DNA of 64,000 nt. It comes from Cryptoclostridium sp964637365 (GTDB lineage Bacteria > Bacillota > Dehalobacteriia > UBA7702). Below, piece after piece: positions 52,547 to 61,016 of the stretch. Each line of letters starts with the position of its first letter. The first letter of the stretch is position 1. Both the position numbers and the translations under genes were made by a program. The notes beneath the pieces were generated by a model that worked only from the letters and a program-made list of their open reading frames with translations, did not search any database and was not told the origin of the DNA. The DNA is taken from positions 27,276 to 91,275 of the forward strand of contig CAZWWH010000004.1 in the NCBI GenBank assembly GCA_964637365.1. Direction: 5' to 3'.

Positions 52547-52631
52547 TGCAAATGCCTCCTTTGTAAAGCGGCGTCAAAAAGCGCCGCCAGAATCTTGATG
52601 ATCGTGGTATTGCAACGCAGAGGGACCGAAC

Positions 52632-52919
52632 TCACTTCATTTTTGCGAATTGGTCCACTACACGCTGTAAACTTTTTAAGGTTTCCTCAGTTTCCCCCCG
52701 GGCGATACCATTGACCACACAGTGTTCAATGTGATCCTGCAAAAACAATTTTGCCGTATTGGTCAAGGCAGAGCTGACAGCAGATAGCTGAATAATAATT
52801 TCTTCGCAGTCACGGCCATTCTCCACCATTTTGCGGATGCCGCCGATTTGCCCTTCGATTCGGGTCAAACGGGAAAGAATATTTTTATGGCTTTCGCGGT
52901 TTTCTTGTTCTTTGGTCAT
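52632..52919 (-). CDS. CsoR/RcnR-family metal-sensing repressor
   Basis: A 95-residue all-helical repressor (DUF156). It has HKNILSRLTRIEGQIGGIRKMVENGRDCEEIIIQLSAV and LFLQDHIEHCVV; the Cys in RDCEE with His and Cys in HIEHC matches the Cys-His-Cys copper site of CsoR. The ATG at 52919 has AAGGAG six bases upstream; open frame continues upstream without homology. A G-rich inverted repeat lies in its promoter. It probably controls itself and the downstream ATPase. Confidence 0.88.
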   Translation of the reverse strand: MTKEQENRESHKNILSRLTRIEGQIGGIRKMVENGRDCEEIIIQLSAVSSALTNTAKLFLQDHIEHCVVNGIARGETEETLKSLQRVVDQFAKMK

Positions 52920-52949
52920 GAGCTTCTCCTTATCCATATCTCCAAATAC

Positions 52950-52978
52950 CATATACCCCCATAGGGTAATAGTCTCAA
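52950..52978 (-). promoter_or_regulatory. Promoter and operator of the CsoR-ATPase unit
   Basis: Minus strand: TTGAGA (52978-52973), 17-bp spacer, TATATG (52955-52950). The spacer carries TACCC-N5-GGGTA (52954-52968), the GC-tract flanked by TA typical of CsoR/RcnR sites. Binding here would block polymerase. Confidence 0.7.
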
Positions 52979-53310
52979 TTACTAATATACTCATTTCTTT
53001 CAAAAAGTCAAGGACTTTTTTTATGGTAATTATCCCCCAAACAACAAAAAAGTCAAACTGTTTTGCTGACACAACCGTTTATTTTCCAAATCTTTAGGTC
53101 GCCGACTCTTACAAACAGTTAAAAAATAATATCTAAGGCAAGCTTCCTCAGAAGAATCATATGCCCTACCCCGGTATTAACATCCTCTCGCTCCTAGAGG
53201 TAAAATCTTTAACACTCCCAAAACAAGACATGACAAAACCTTATCATATTTGGTGATTCCAAATATGGAATCATTGAAAAAATACATTATTTCCCGACGA
53301 GAGACAAAGA
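52979..53310. other. Gene-free stretch upstream of the CsoR-like gene
   Basis: About 330 bases without a convincing gene. It contains one perfect 9-bp inverted repeat, CATATTTGG-TGATT-CCAAATATG (53245-53267), which has no T-run and could be an operator or small hairpin. The rest is AT-rich. Confidence 0.5.
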
Positions 53311-53345
53311 ACCCCCCGCCACCATCAATTATGGTGACGGGGGGC
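53308..53345 (-). terminator. Terminator of the PKD/copper-amine-oxidase-like gene
   Basis: CCCCCCG with CGGGGGG and an inner CACCAT/ATGGTG (53312-53344); TTCTTTGTC follows on the minus strand. Confidence 0.75.
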
Positions 53346-53370
53346 AAAATCCCTCAAAGAAATGATTTTA

Positions 53371-54279
53371 TTAGTCATCAGCACTGCTGCTGATCGTAAT
53401 CGTGTGGGATACCTGTTCCGACCAGGCGCCGCGGCTGTCCTTTACCCGCAAAGTAATGGTAACTTCCCCGGCGGTGTCATACCGCTCCTGACGATTTTCC
53501 CATTCATAATCCACGATATCATCGCCGTCTTTATCCGAAGCATCTATGGAAAAGACAACGGTTTCCCCAAGTGTATAGGATTCTTTATCTGTAGAGAAAT
53601 CAACGGCAGGAGCTTTGTTTTTATCTCCCGGCACATAGATATCCAAGCGCTGGACAGAATCGGTATATTCCACGGCATAGCCCATGGCTTCGCATATTGA
53701 AGCCACCGGCAAATATAAAACCTTGTCCACCACCACAGCGCTGGCATCCCAGGTAACATCTTCACCATCCAAAGTCACTTTTGGATCATCAGTCTTTCCT
53801 GTTAGCTTACCTTTGGGACCTTTGACGGTAAAGGCACCGTCTTTTTCATCCCACTTCAATTTCATATCCATGATATGACAAAAATCCTCTGCAGGCGCCA
53901 TGGTCACGCCTCCCGTCTCATATAGCCGTTGAGAAAGCGCCTTGGTGTCGCCATCGGATACCGCAGTATCGGAATTAATGAAAAACACCGCATGATCTAT
54001 CGCTCCGCTGCCTCCTCCCCAAAAGGCCACTAGGAGAATCACTACGATGACCACAGCCGCAGCAATACCGCCAATGGCAAAAACCCTATTCCGCGGGAGA
54101 GAAGACACTTTTGTTCCTTGGGTCTGTCCTTGTTTGGCTTTCGGGACAGAGGGCTTTTTAGACGTTATCTCAGGCCGCTTTTCTTCCTCATAGTGGGAAG
54201 GGCTCTGCTCGCGAAAACTGCCCTCTGCGCGGCGATTTTTTTTCTTATCATAAGCCGCACGGTTGGATTGTTTTTTCAT
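53371..54279 (-). CDS. Membrane-anchored protein with copper-amine-oxidase-N-like and PKD-like domains
   Basis: 302 residues: a long basic cytoplasmic tail (~1-65), one membrane helix (GGIAAAVVIVVILLVAFWGGG, ~70-90), then an extracellular domain of the Cu_amine_oxidN1 type (VTLDGEDVTWDASAVVVDKVLYLPVASICEAMGYAVEY, ~165-210), and a PKD-like Ig fold at the end (FSIDASDKDGDDIVDYEWE ... TITLRVKDSRGAWS). No catalytic motif. It may bind wall components; exact function unknown. It heads no obvious operon. Confidence 0.72.
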   Translation of the reverse strand: MKKQSNRAAYDKKKNRRAEGSFREQSPSHYEEEKRPEITSKKPSVPKAKQGQTQGTKVSSLPRNRVFAIGGIAAAVVIVVILLVAFWGGGSGAIDHAVFFINSDTAVSDGDTKALSQRLYETGGVTMAPAEDFCHIMDMKLKWDEKDGAFTVKGPKGKLTGKTDDPKVTLDGEDVTWDASAVVVDKVLYLPVASICEAMGYAVEYTDSVQRLDIYVPGDKNKAPAVDFSTDKESYTLGETVVFSIDASDKDGDDIVDYEWENRQERYDTAGEVTITLRVKDSRGAWSEQVSHTITISSSADD

Positions 54280-54298
54280 ATTTCACACCTCTTGTATC

Positions 54299-54925
54299 TT
54301 AAAATCCTAGAGTCTCACCAATAAGCACCACAGTAAAATCCATACCCATGGTGGGACGTTTTAAAATAGTATAAGCACAGCAAATGCGGGTGGGACTGTT
54401 ACAGTCAATGCAGTGTCCCGTTTTTCCACAAGGATTGGGTAAATGCAGACGTTTTACATTGGGAGGCGCGGCCAAAGTTTCAATGCGTTCCATGGCTTCA
54501 TCAATATTAGCACATATTTTATTTTTTCCTGCCACTACAATGACACGACTGGGGCCATAAATCATCGCAGCCACCCGGTTCCCCGTTCCGTCACAATTCA
54601 CCAAAAACCCTTGCTCCGTAATAGCATTGGAAGAGGACAGAAAGAGATCGGCGCGACCTTCGGCCTTACAGAGCACATCCTTTTCCTCTGGAGTTGCCCC
54701 GGTACTGTGATCAATGACGATCCCGCCGGCTTCCTCCACCTTGGAGGGAATGTCCAAAATTTTTAAGGTCATAGAGCCACCGAAGCCTACGGTTTGCCCT
54801 TTATGGAATTGTTTCAACAAATATGCCACGGCTTCCTCCCGGGTTTCAAAATAAACAGGATGAAAGCCATTTCGTTCTAGTTGGTGCATTACTCGGTCAA
54901 TCTTTTCTTGTTCCATAGGATTCAT
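54299..54925 (-). CDS. LUD domain protein (lactate-utilisation type)
   Basis: A 208-residue LUD-domain protein (LutC/YkgG type, DUF162): GQTVGFGGSMTLKILDIPSKVEEAGG, ADLFLSSSNAITEQGFLVNCDGTGNRVAAMIYGPSRVIVVAGKNKI, and a C-terminal Cys-rich PNPCGKTGHCIDCNSPTRICC. In LutABC a LUD protein helps oxidise lactate with iron-sulfur partners, but neither lutA nor lutB is here. Standalone LUD proteins have no proven role. The start follows the DUF815 stop with a GAGGTGA site. Confidence 0.8.
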   Translation of the reverse strand: MNPMEQEKIDRVMHQLERNGFHPVYFETREEAVAYLLKQFHKGQTVGFGGSMTLKILDIPSKVEEAGGIVIDHSTGATPEEKDVLCKAEGRADLFLSSSNAITEQGFLVNCDGTGNRVAAMIYGPSRVIVVAGKNKICANIDEAMERIETLAAPPNVKRLHLPNPCGKTGHCIDCNSPTRICCAYTILKRPTMGMDFTVVLIGETLGF

Positions 54926-54926
54926 G

Positions 54927-56078
54927 TCATTTCACCTCTTTCATCACCATGAGACGTCCCTCCATCTCGTTTACAAACTGCACTGCGGTACGGCCCGAAG
55001 GGCCGTGCTGCCATTTTTCCCAAATCAGGGCCTCTCGCCGAAGAACATCGGCAGGGATATCCAGCCCACGGCGGCGGGCCAGATCCGCCACCATGGATAA
55101 GAACTCTTCTTGATTGGGATTCAGAAAGGCAATGGCTAAACCAAAACGATCAGCCAGAGACATTTTTTCATCGGCATTTTCCCTAGCGTTGATTTCGCCG
55201 CCCTGCCGCTCGCTCCAAGTTTCCTTTATGAGATGGCGGCGGTTCGAGGTAGCATAGATCAATATATTATCACGCTGTTTTGCGAGACTGCCCTCTAACA
55301 CAGCCTTTAAAGATTTATAATCGGTTTCAAAATCATCAAAGGAAAGATCGTCAATACAGATAATAAAGTGAAGACCGATTCCCTCCAGACAACGGCATAG
55401 CGCCCCAAGAGAGTCCAAATCCCCTCGGTCCAATTCTACCAAACGCAACCCTTGAGAGCAATACTTTGTGCCCACAGCCTTAACGGTGGAGGATTTGCCG
55501 GTTCCTCTCTCCCCATAGAGCAGCACATTGTTGCCGTGTCCTCCCTGCAAAAAGGCTTCGGTATTACGGCAAATCTGAGATTTGTGGTCTTCATACCCCA
55601 GCAGGGTATCCATTTCCACCAAGTCGGGATGAGTGATGGCGTGTATATCACCGTCTGACCAGCGGAAAAAGGGATAAAAGGCGAAATCTCCAAAGCCATG
55701 GCGACGGTAATAGGACACCAAAGCAACGAGGAAGGCTTCCATGTCCTTGCCTTCCAATAGCGTTACAAGGGCCTCCTCATCTTCTCCCCAAAGGGCATTG
55801 CGGGAAGCCGCGCGATAATTCAATAGGACTGCATTCCACTGGGGAAGTCCCTGTTGTTTCAGAGCCTTCAATTCCGCCAGAGCCATGTCCCACAGAGAGG
55901 AATGCTCCACATCATCACCGTTTAAGGCTCCACGTGAAAAAGGAGTATCGGCCATGATCATATCATAAACAGCGTAACGACTACGCAAATCACCGTTGAC
56001 GCCATAGGCCTCCGCCCAGCGAAGCAGTGAATCTTCTTCCACTGTGGCAAAATTTTCAGTCAATAACAACGAAGTCAC
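54927..56078 (-). CDS. DUF815 AAA-type ATPase
   Basis: 383 residues. The N-terminal ~190 residues are helical and variable. The ATPase core has Walker A LYGERGTGKSSTVKAV (~190), IICIDDLSFDDFETDYKSLKAVLEGSL (Walker B), ATSNRRHLIKETWSERQG, DRFGLAIAFLNPNQEEFLSMV and a C-terminal helix lid, all typical of DUF815. Function unknown; a chaperone or MoxR-like role has been suggested. It overlaps the DUF3343 gene by 4 bp. Confidence 0.85.
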   Translation of the reverse strand: MTSLLLTENFATVEEDSLLRWAEAYGVNGDLRSRYAVYDMIMADTPFSRGALNGDDVEHSSLWDMALAELKALKQQGLPQWNAVLLNYRAASRNALWGEDEEALVTLLEGKDMEAFLVALVSYYRRHGFGDFAFYPFFRWSDGDIHAITHPDLVEMDTLLGYEDHKSQICRNTEAFLQGGHGNNVLLYGERGTGKSSTVKAVGTKYCSQGLRLVELDRGDLDSLGALCRCLEGIGLHFIICIDDLSFDDFETDYKSLKAVLEGSLAKQRDNILIYATSNRRHLIKETWSERQGGEINARENADEKMSLADRFGLAIAFLNPNQEEFLSMVADLARRRGLDIPADVLRREALIWEKWQHGPSGRTAVQFVNEMEGRLMVMKEVK

Positions 56079-56335
56079 CTAGTTTCCTTGAAGAATGGAT
56101 GCCATGATTCTCCCGTAATTTTCCAAAGGGAACGGGGCTTGATGCCAGCTGATTTCAGCAATGATAAAGCATCAGCATCCTTCTCCACCCCCAATGCCAT
56201 ACCGCAGCCCAAGCCGAGGTCTGCCGGGACATTCAGCCATTGTACGGGAATATCGCCCTGTTCCAAACACTCCTCCGCTTCCATGGTCTGGTGCATGGTG
56301 GCAAAAACCATGGCGATTTGTTCCTGACGAATCAT
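56075..56335 (-). CDS. DUF3343 family protein
   Basis: An 86-residue protein like DUF3343 (Se/S carrier-like): AMVFATMHQTMEAEECLEQGDIPVQWLNVPADLGLGCGMALGV. The family Cys is present in GLGCGMAL. It begins an operon with DUF815 and LUD genes and overlaps DUF815 by ATGA. Role unknown; a sulfur or selenium carrier is suggested for relatives. Confidence 0.7.
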   Translation of the reverse strand: MIRQEQIAMVFATMHQTMEAEECLEQGDIPVQWLNVPADLGLGCGMALGVEKDADALSLLKSAGIKPRSLWKITGESWHPFFKETR

Positions 56336-56679
56336 GAAATCATCCTTTCCATATATCTTAACATAAATTCAAAAGAAAAACGATAACAAATTTGAAGATT
56401 TCCAGCGAATTTTCGTCATTTTCTGTGAACTATTCTATGGAATCTTGTGGAATTTGTGACATTTTTTTGAAGACCACCATACCACCCCGGTCATTCTTCC
56501 TTGATGCCTTTATAAATTATGGACGATATTGCTTTCAAGTAGAAACGCTTCGTATGGTCCAATAAAAGTTTTTGCTTGCCGACCATCCATAGACTCGCTG
56601 GTTTTCTTTTAATTTACCGTCAAATATGGTATAATATGATTAATATATTAGCACATGGACACCGTGAGGAGGATAAAAT
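56336..56679. other. Divergent gene-free stretch
   Basis: About 340 AT-rich bases between the DUF3343 gene and the M29 aminopeptidase gene. On the plus strand a TATAAT (about 56631-56636) with a weak -35 can serve the aminopeptidase. I see no strong inverted repeat or RNA gene. Confidence 0.4.
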
Positions 56680-57783
56680 ATGAAAGACCCCAGATGCGAT
56701 GAACTGGCGAGGCTGCTTGTGGAGTACTCTACAGAACTAAAGCCTGGAGAAAAAGTATTAATCAATATGATCGGCGACGCCACACCTTTGGCCAAAGCCA
56801 TTGTGGAGCAAGTATACAAAGCAAAAGCTCTACCCTTTTTGCACATTGAAAATCCCCTGTTAGAGGCCGCCTGGCTTAAAGGTGCCAGCGAGGAAATTTT
56901 TACGACTCAAAGAAAATGGGAAGAGCTCCAAATGAAGGAAATGGATGCCTATATCGGCATCCGCGCCACCGACAACAGCTTTACCAAGAAAAGTGTTCCC
57001 CCGGAAAAACACGAAATGAACAGCACCCTCTTGTGGGAGCCTGTCCACGGCCGTATTCGCGTCCCCAAAACAAAATGGGTGATTCTGCGTTACCCCAATG
57101 ACTCTATGGCCCAGTTAGCCGCCATGTCCACAGAGGAATTTGAAGATTTCTATTTTGACGTCTGCACTGTGGATTACCAAAAGATGTCCGCTGCCATGGA
57201 TCCATTAAAAGCGTTAATGGAAAAAACTGACAAGGTCCGAATTGTAAGCCCAGGCACGGATCTCTCCTTTTCCATCAAGGGGATTCCTGCGGTGAAATGC
57301 GACGGTCACATGAACATCCCCGATGGCGAGGTATACACCGCACCGGTAAAGGACAGCGTCAATGGCGTAATCCACTATAATACCCCCTCCCCCCATGACG
57401 GTTTTGTGTTTACCGACATGGAACTAACTTTCCGGGACGGAAAAATCGTCAAGGCCGTTTCCAACGATACGGAACGTTGCAATCAAATCTTCGATACTGA
57501 CGAGGGCAGCCGCTATGTAGGTGAATTCGCCATTGGGGTAAATCCTAAAGTCACTAACGCCATGGGAGATATTCTCTTTGATGAAAAAATCGCAGGCTCC
57601 ATTCATTTTACCCCAGGCGCTTCTTATGACGACGCCTTCAACGGCAACAAAAGCGCCGTTCACTGGGATTTGGTGCTGATTCAAACACCGGAATTCGGCG
57701 GCGGGGAAATTTGGTTCGACGATATTCTGATTCGCAAGGATGGGAAATTCCTCCTGCCGGAATTGGAACCATTGAATCCTTAA
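56680..57783 (+). CDS. M29-family aminopeptidase (AmpS/PepS type)
   Basis: A 367-residue metallo-aminopeptidase. It starts RCDELARLLVEYSTELKPGEKVLINMIGDATPLAKA. The metal-binding C-terminal half has VYTAPVKDSVNGVIHYNTPSPHDG, GSRYVGEFAIGVNPKV and SIHFTPGASYDDAFNGNKSAVHWDLVLI. It frees N-terminal residues from peptides in the cytoplasm. GGAGGAT precedes the ATG. It is the first in a plus-strand series but has an 85-bp gap before the next gene. Confidence 0.9.
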   Translation: MKDPRCDELARLLVEYSTELKPGEKVLINMIGDATPLAKAIVEQVYKAKALPFLHIENPLLEAAWLKGASEEIFTTQRKWEELQMKEMDAYIGIRATDNSFTKKSVPPEKHEMNSTLLWEPVHGRIRVPKTKWVILRYPNDSMAQLAAMSTEEFEDFYFDVCTVDYQKMSAAMDPLKALMEKTDKVRIVSPGTDLSFSIKGIPAVKCDGHMNIPDGEVYTAPVKDSVNGVIHYNTPSPHDGFVFTDMELTFRDGKIVKAVSNDTERCNQIFDTDEGSRYVGEFAIGVNPKVTNAMGDILFDEKIAGSIHFTPGASYDDAFNGNKSAVHWDLVLIQTPEFGGGEIWFDDILIRKDGKFLLPELEPLNP

Positions 57784-57868
57784 AAGCTTAAAAGCTTAAA
57801 AGCGTTTCTCTACTAATGATAGAAAGCCACAGCTTTCCATGATAAAAAAGATGGTGAAGTAAAAAACA

Positions 57869-59527
57869 ATGAGAAGCAGCAAAATTATTAAAATTAAAAT
57901 ACAAGAGAGAATTTTTGATTTTCACTACGGCATCACTTTGGAGGATATTCTACTGTCCCTGCCCACTCAAAAGCATCCTGTGGTGGCGGCCTATGTCAAT
58001 GGTTACCTCCAGGAGCTGAGCTACACCCTCATTGCCGACAGCACCATTGAGTGGATTGACATTGCCAATAATATCGGCCTAAAAATTTACCGTCATAGCC
58101 AGCGTTTACTGCTACTTTCGGCCCACAACAACGTGCTTCCGCACCGCCAGCTCCATATCAAGCATTCTTTGGAAAACGGTACCTTCTGCCAAAGCCGGGG
58201 CCGAGAACCTATGACATCCCAAGATCTGGAGCTTCTGGAAGCAGAAATGCACCGTTTGATTCAGGCGGAAACTCCCATTCGCAAGGTAACGATTTTTACG
58301 GAAGACGCTAAAGCATTTTACCACCAGCGCTGCGAGCATCAGGAAGCGGAGCTTTTAGAAGCGTCGGGAAAAAGCATGATTGATTTTTATGAAATTGACA
58401 AAACCGTCGAAGCTTTTCACGGCAACCTCGTCAGCAACTGCCGTTTTATCTCTCAATTCGACTTGGCGGCCTTTGAAGACGGCTTCATCTTGCGGGCGCC
58501 AAACATCAACGAACCAGAGGTTTCCTTTTCCGGCGTTTCCCGCATCGGTTCCCTGATGAACCAGTGCGACCGCCTGGTGGAATCTTTGGAAATTAGCAAA
58601 ATTTCCGAGTTGAACCGTGCCATTGACCAAGGGAAAATCGGCCAAATCATTGAAATGGCGGAGATGATGCAGACACAGCAGCTATTCCAGATTGGTCAGG
58701 CCATCATCGACGACATTGCCAATACCCGTTTGGTTCTCATCGCGGGGCCATCCTCTTCGGGGAAAACAACCTTCTCCCACCGTTTAAGTGTATTTTTCCG
58801 TATCCACGGTATCGAGCCTGTAACCATTGCCATGGACGACTATTTTGTGGATCGTGACAATACGCCCCGCAATGATAAGGGGGAGCTGGACTTTGAGGAT
58901 TTAAATGCTCTGGACTTAGAACGGTTCGACAGCGATCTGCGACGGCTCATTGACGGCGATGTGGTAGAGACACCGATTTTTGACTTTCATCACGGCGTAC
59001 GCTCCGAAAATACCCGCAGGATGCAGATGAACGACAACCAGATTCTCATCATTGAAGGCATCCACGGACTCAATGAACAAATCGCCCAAGGTGTTGCCAA
59101 AGTCAACAAAAAGCGCATTTACATCAGCGCCCTGACCCAGCTTAATATTGACCGTTATAATCCTATCTCCAGTACGGATAATCGGCTGATCCGCCGCATG
59201 ACCAGGGATATGCAATTTCGCAACACCTCGCCGGAAGAAACCATCCAGCGGTGGGAATCCGTGCGGATTGGTGAGGAAAAGAACATTTTTCCCTATCAGG
59301 AAAACGCCGACTTTTTCTTCAATACTGCATTAATTTATGAACTGGCAGTTTTAAAGCCCTTGATTGAACCGGAACTAAAAAAAATTACCACGGCCAGCCG
59401 TTCCTATAATGAAGCCCAGCACATCCTCTCCATTCTGGAGTATTTCAAACCCATTGACGCCTCAATGGTGGCTCCGGGCTCCCTGTTAAAAGAATTTATT
59501 GGAGGTTCCTCCTTTGCCGAAGCGTAA
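57869..59527 (+). CDS. Nucleoside (uridine-like) kinase with N-terminal TGS/ThrRS-like domains
   Basis: 552 residues. The first ~60 resemble a TGS domain, the next (~60-240) resembles the ThrRS/AlaRS second additional domain, and the C-terminal ~270 form a uridine/phosphoribulokinase-type P-loop kinase: VLIAGPSSSGKTTFSHRLSVFF (~297), AMDDYFVDRD, FDFHHGVR and ILIIEGIHGLNEQ. This architecture occurs widely in Clostridia. Substrate likely a nucleoside; the tRNA-synthetase-like part is unexplained. The ribosome site is weak. Confidence 0.87.
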   Translation: MRSSKIIKIKIQERIFDFHYGITLEDILLSLPTQKHPVVAAYVNGYLQELSYTLIADSTIEWIDIANNIGLKIYRHSQRLLLLSAHNNVLPHRQLHIKHSLENGTFCQSRGREPMTSQDLELLEAEMHRLIQAETPIRKVTIFTEDAKAFYHQRCEHQEAELLEASGKSMIDFYEIDKTVEAFHGNLVSNCRFISQFDLAAFEDGFILRAPNINEPEVSFSGVSRIGSLMNQCDRLVESLEISKISELNRAIDQGKIGQIIEMAEMMQTQQLFQIGQAIIDDIANTRLVLIAGPSSSGKTTFSHRLSVFFRIHGIEPVTIAMDDYFVDRDNTPRNDKGELDFEDLNALDLERFDSDLRRLIDGDVVETPIFDFHHGVRSENTRRMQMNDNQILIIEGIHGLNEQIAQGVAKVNKKRIYISALTQLNIDRYNPISSTDNRLIRRMTRDMQFRNTSPEETIQRWESVRIGEEKNIFPYQENADFFFNTALIYELAVLKPLIEPELKKITTASRSYNEAQHILSILEYFKPIDASMVAPGSLLKEFIGGSSFAEA

Positions 59528-60410
59528 AAGTAATCGAAAACTAACCATCCCTCTGGCCATTGTACTTTGCATTGCCGCTGCCATTTCCTATTTGATACAG
59601 AACGGCGGCAATGACACAAAGGCTCCCGTGTCTTCCTATCCTGGCGATTGCACCATGGAGGTGCATTTTATTGATGTAGGCCAAGGCATGGCCACTCTTA
59701 TTCGTCACCAGGGCGGCGATATTCTCATCGACACCGGCGACCGTGATGCCAAAGATGAACTCTTTGCCTATTTGGAGCAGGAAAAGGTCACTGAATTTAC
59801 CTACGTCATAGGCAGCCATCCCCATGCGGACCATGTGGCGAATCTCGACGATGTATTATTGACCTATGACGTGGAAACACTCTTTTTGACCGACAGCCCC
59901 TATGATTCTAAGATCTGGGATGATATTCACTCAGCCATCAGCGATACGGGGGTGAATCAGGAATCCCCCAAAGCTGGGTATACATGTTCCGTTGAGGATG
60001 TAGTACTGGAATTCATGGCTCCGCTCCAAGACACCAAGGAATACAGTGATGCCAATGACTGGTCCTATGTGGTGAAGGTCACCCACGGCGGCGACACCTT
60101 CCTTTTCCCCGGTGATGCTACGGTTTATTCTGAGAATGAGATGCTGGCCTGGTACACCCATGGGGAGCTGGATGTTGACGTCTTTGAGGTATCCCACCAT
60201 GGCTCTTATTTATCCAATTCTCCCCAATTTTTGCGGGAACTTACCGCAGATCAATACGTAATCTCCTGCGGCAAGGACAACCAGTATGATCACCCAAGTA
60301 AGGAGACACTGAGCCGCATTGAGGAGATGGACGGCGGGGAAATTTACCGCACCGATGAAGATGGCAGTATCGTCATGAAAAGCAGCGGCAACGGCATTAC
60401 TGTGGAATGA
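59514..60410 (+). CDS. ComEC-like MBL-fold hydrolase, membrane-anchored
   Basis: About 298 residues with a basic N-terminus, one membrane helix and a beta-lactamase-like domain: DCTMEVHFIDVGQGMATLI, IDTGDRD, SHPHADHVANLD (the HxHxDH set) and VSHHGSYLSNSPQFLREL. This is the nuclease-like C-terminal domain of ComEC without its channel. I use TTG at 59514, eight bases after GGAGG; it overlaps the kinase stop by 14 bp. A TTG at 59499 is an alternative. Its substrate is unknown. Confidence 0.83.
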   Translation: MPKRKSNRKLTIPLAIVLCIAAAISYLIQNGGNDTKAPVSSYPGDCTMEVHFIDVGQGMATLIRHQGGDILIDTGDRDAKDELFAYLEQEKVTEFTYVIGSHPHADHVANLDDVLLTYDVETLFLTDSPYDSKIWDDIHSAISDTGVNQESPKAGYTCSVEDVVLEFMAPLQDTKEYSDANDWSYVVKVTHGGDTFLFPGDATVYSENEMLAWYTHGELDVDVFEVSHHGSYLSNSPQFLRELTADQYVISCGKDNQYDHPSKETLSRIEEMDGGEIYRTDEDGSIVMKSSGNGITVE

Positions 60411-60417
60411 TCAACAC

Positions 60418-60450
60418 AAGCTCCGGCTTTGGCCGGAGCTTTTCTTTTTC
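60418..60450 (+). terminator. Terminator of the MBL gene
   Basis: AAGCTCCGGC / GCCGGAGCTT stem with TTTG loop, then TTCTTTTTC. Confidence 0.92.
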
Positions 60451-60463
60451 ATTTTGATAATAC

Positions 60464-60492
60464 TTGATATTTACACGAAAATATGGTCTAAT
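60464..60492 (+). promoter_or_regulatory. Promoter of the acetyltransferase-argH unit
   Basis: TTGATA (60464-60469), 17-bp spacer, TCTAAT (60487-60492). No clear arginine box was seen. Confidence 0.6.
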
Positions 60493-60538
60493 ATGAATTA
60501 GTATACACATGATAGAAGCATGAAAGAGGAATGAAATA

Positions 60539-60994
60539 ATGACGCTATATCGCAAGGCCCGTATTGAAGATGTGGAGCCCATTTATCAGCTGGTGATGGG
60601 TCACGCCCAAGGCGGCACCATGCTGCCACGGTCACGGCAAAGCCTCTATGAAGGCATTCGGGAATATGTTGTGGCAGAAGAGCAAAATGAAATTATCGCT
60701 GTAGGGGCCCTACGAATTCTCTGGAGCGATCTGGCAGAAATCCGTTCTCTGGTGGTACGGGACGGGCGAACACGCCAAGGAATCGGACAGCGCATCGTGG
60801 AACTTCTGGAGGAGGAAGCCAAAGCTCTGGGACTCCCCCAGGTCTTTGCCCTCACCTATCAGGAGACCTTTTTCATGCGGTGCGGATACGAAAAGATTTC
60901 TAACAAAGCACTACCGCAAAAAGTATGGCGCGATTGCATCGACTGCCCGAAATTTCCCGACTGTGAGGAAGTGGCAGTATTAAAACGCCTGTAA
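60539..60994 (+). CDS. ArgA-like GNAT N-acetyltransferase
   Basis: A 151-residue GNAT protein resembling the short N-acetylglutamate synthases: LYRKARIEDVEPIYQLV, AEIRSLVVRDGRTRQGIGQRIVELLEEEAKALGLPQVFALTYQETFFMRCGYEKI, then a C-terminal WRDCIDCPKFPDCEEVAVL with three cysteines. It lies 22 bp before argH, which supports a role in the first step of arginine synthesis (glutamate to N-acetylglutamate). Confidence 0.82.
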   Translation: MTLYRKARIEDVEPIYQLVMGHAQGGTMLPRSRQSLYEGIREYVVAEEQNEIIAVGALRILWSDLAEIRSLVVRDGRTRQGIGQRIVELLEEEAKALGLPQVFALTYQETFFMRCGYEKISNKALPQKVWRDCIDCPKFPDCEEVAVLKRL

Positions 60995-61016
60995 AAGGGC
61001 ATAAGGAGGAACTAGA

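Noticed and set aside
52157..52714. Plus-strand open frame rich in methionine and valine opposite the metal ATPase
   Set aside because: It is the antisense shadow of the His-rich repeat-like coding stretch and has no ribosome site.
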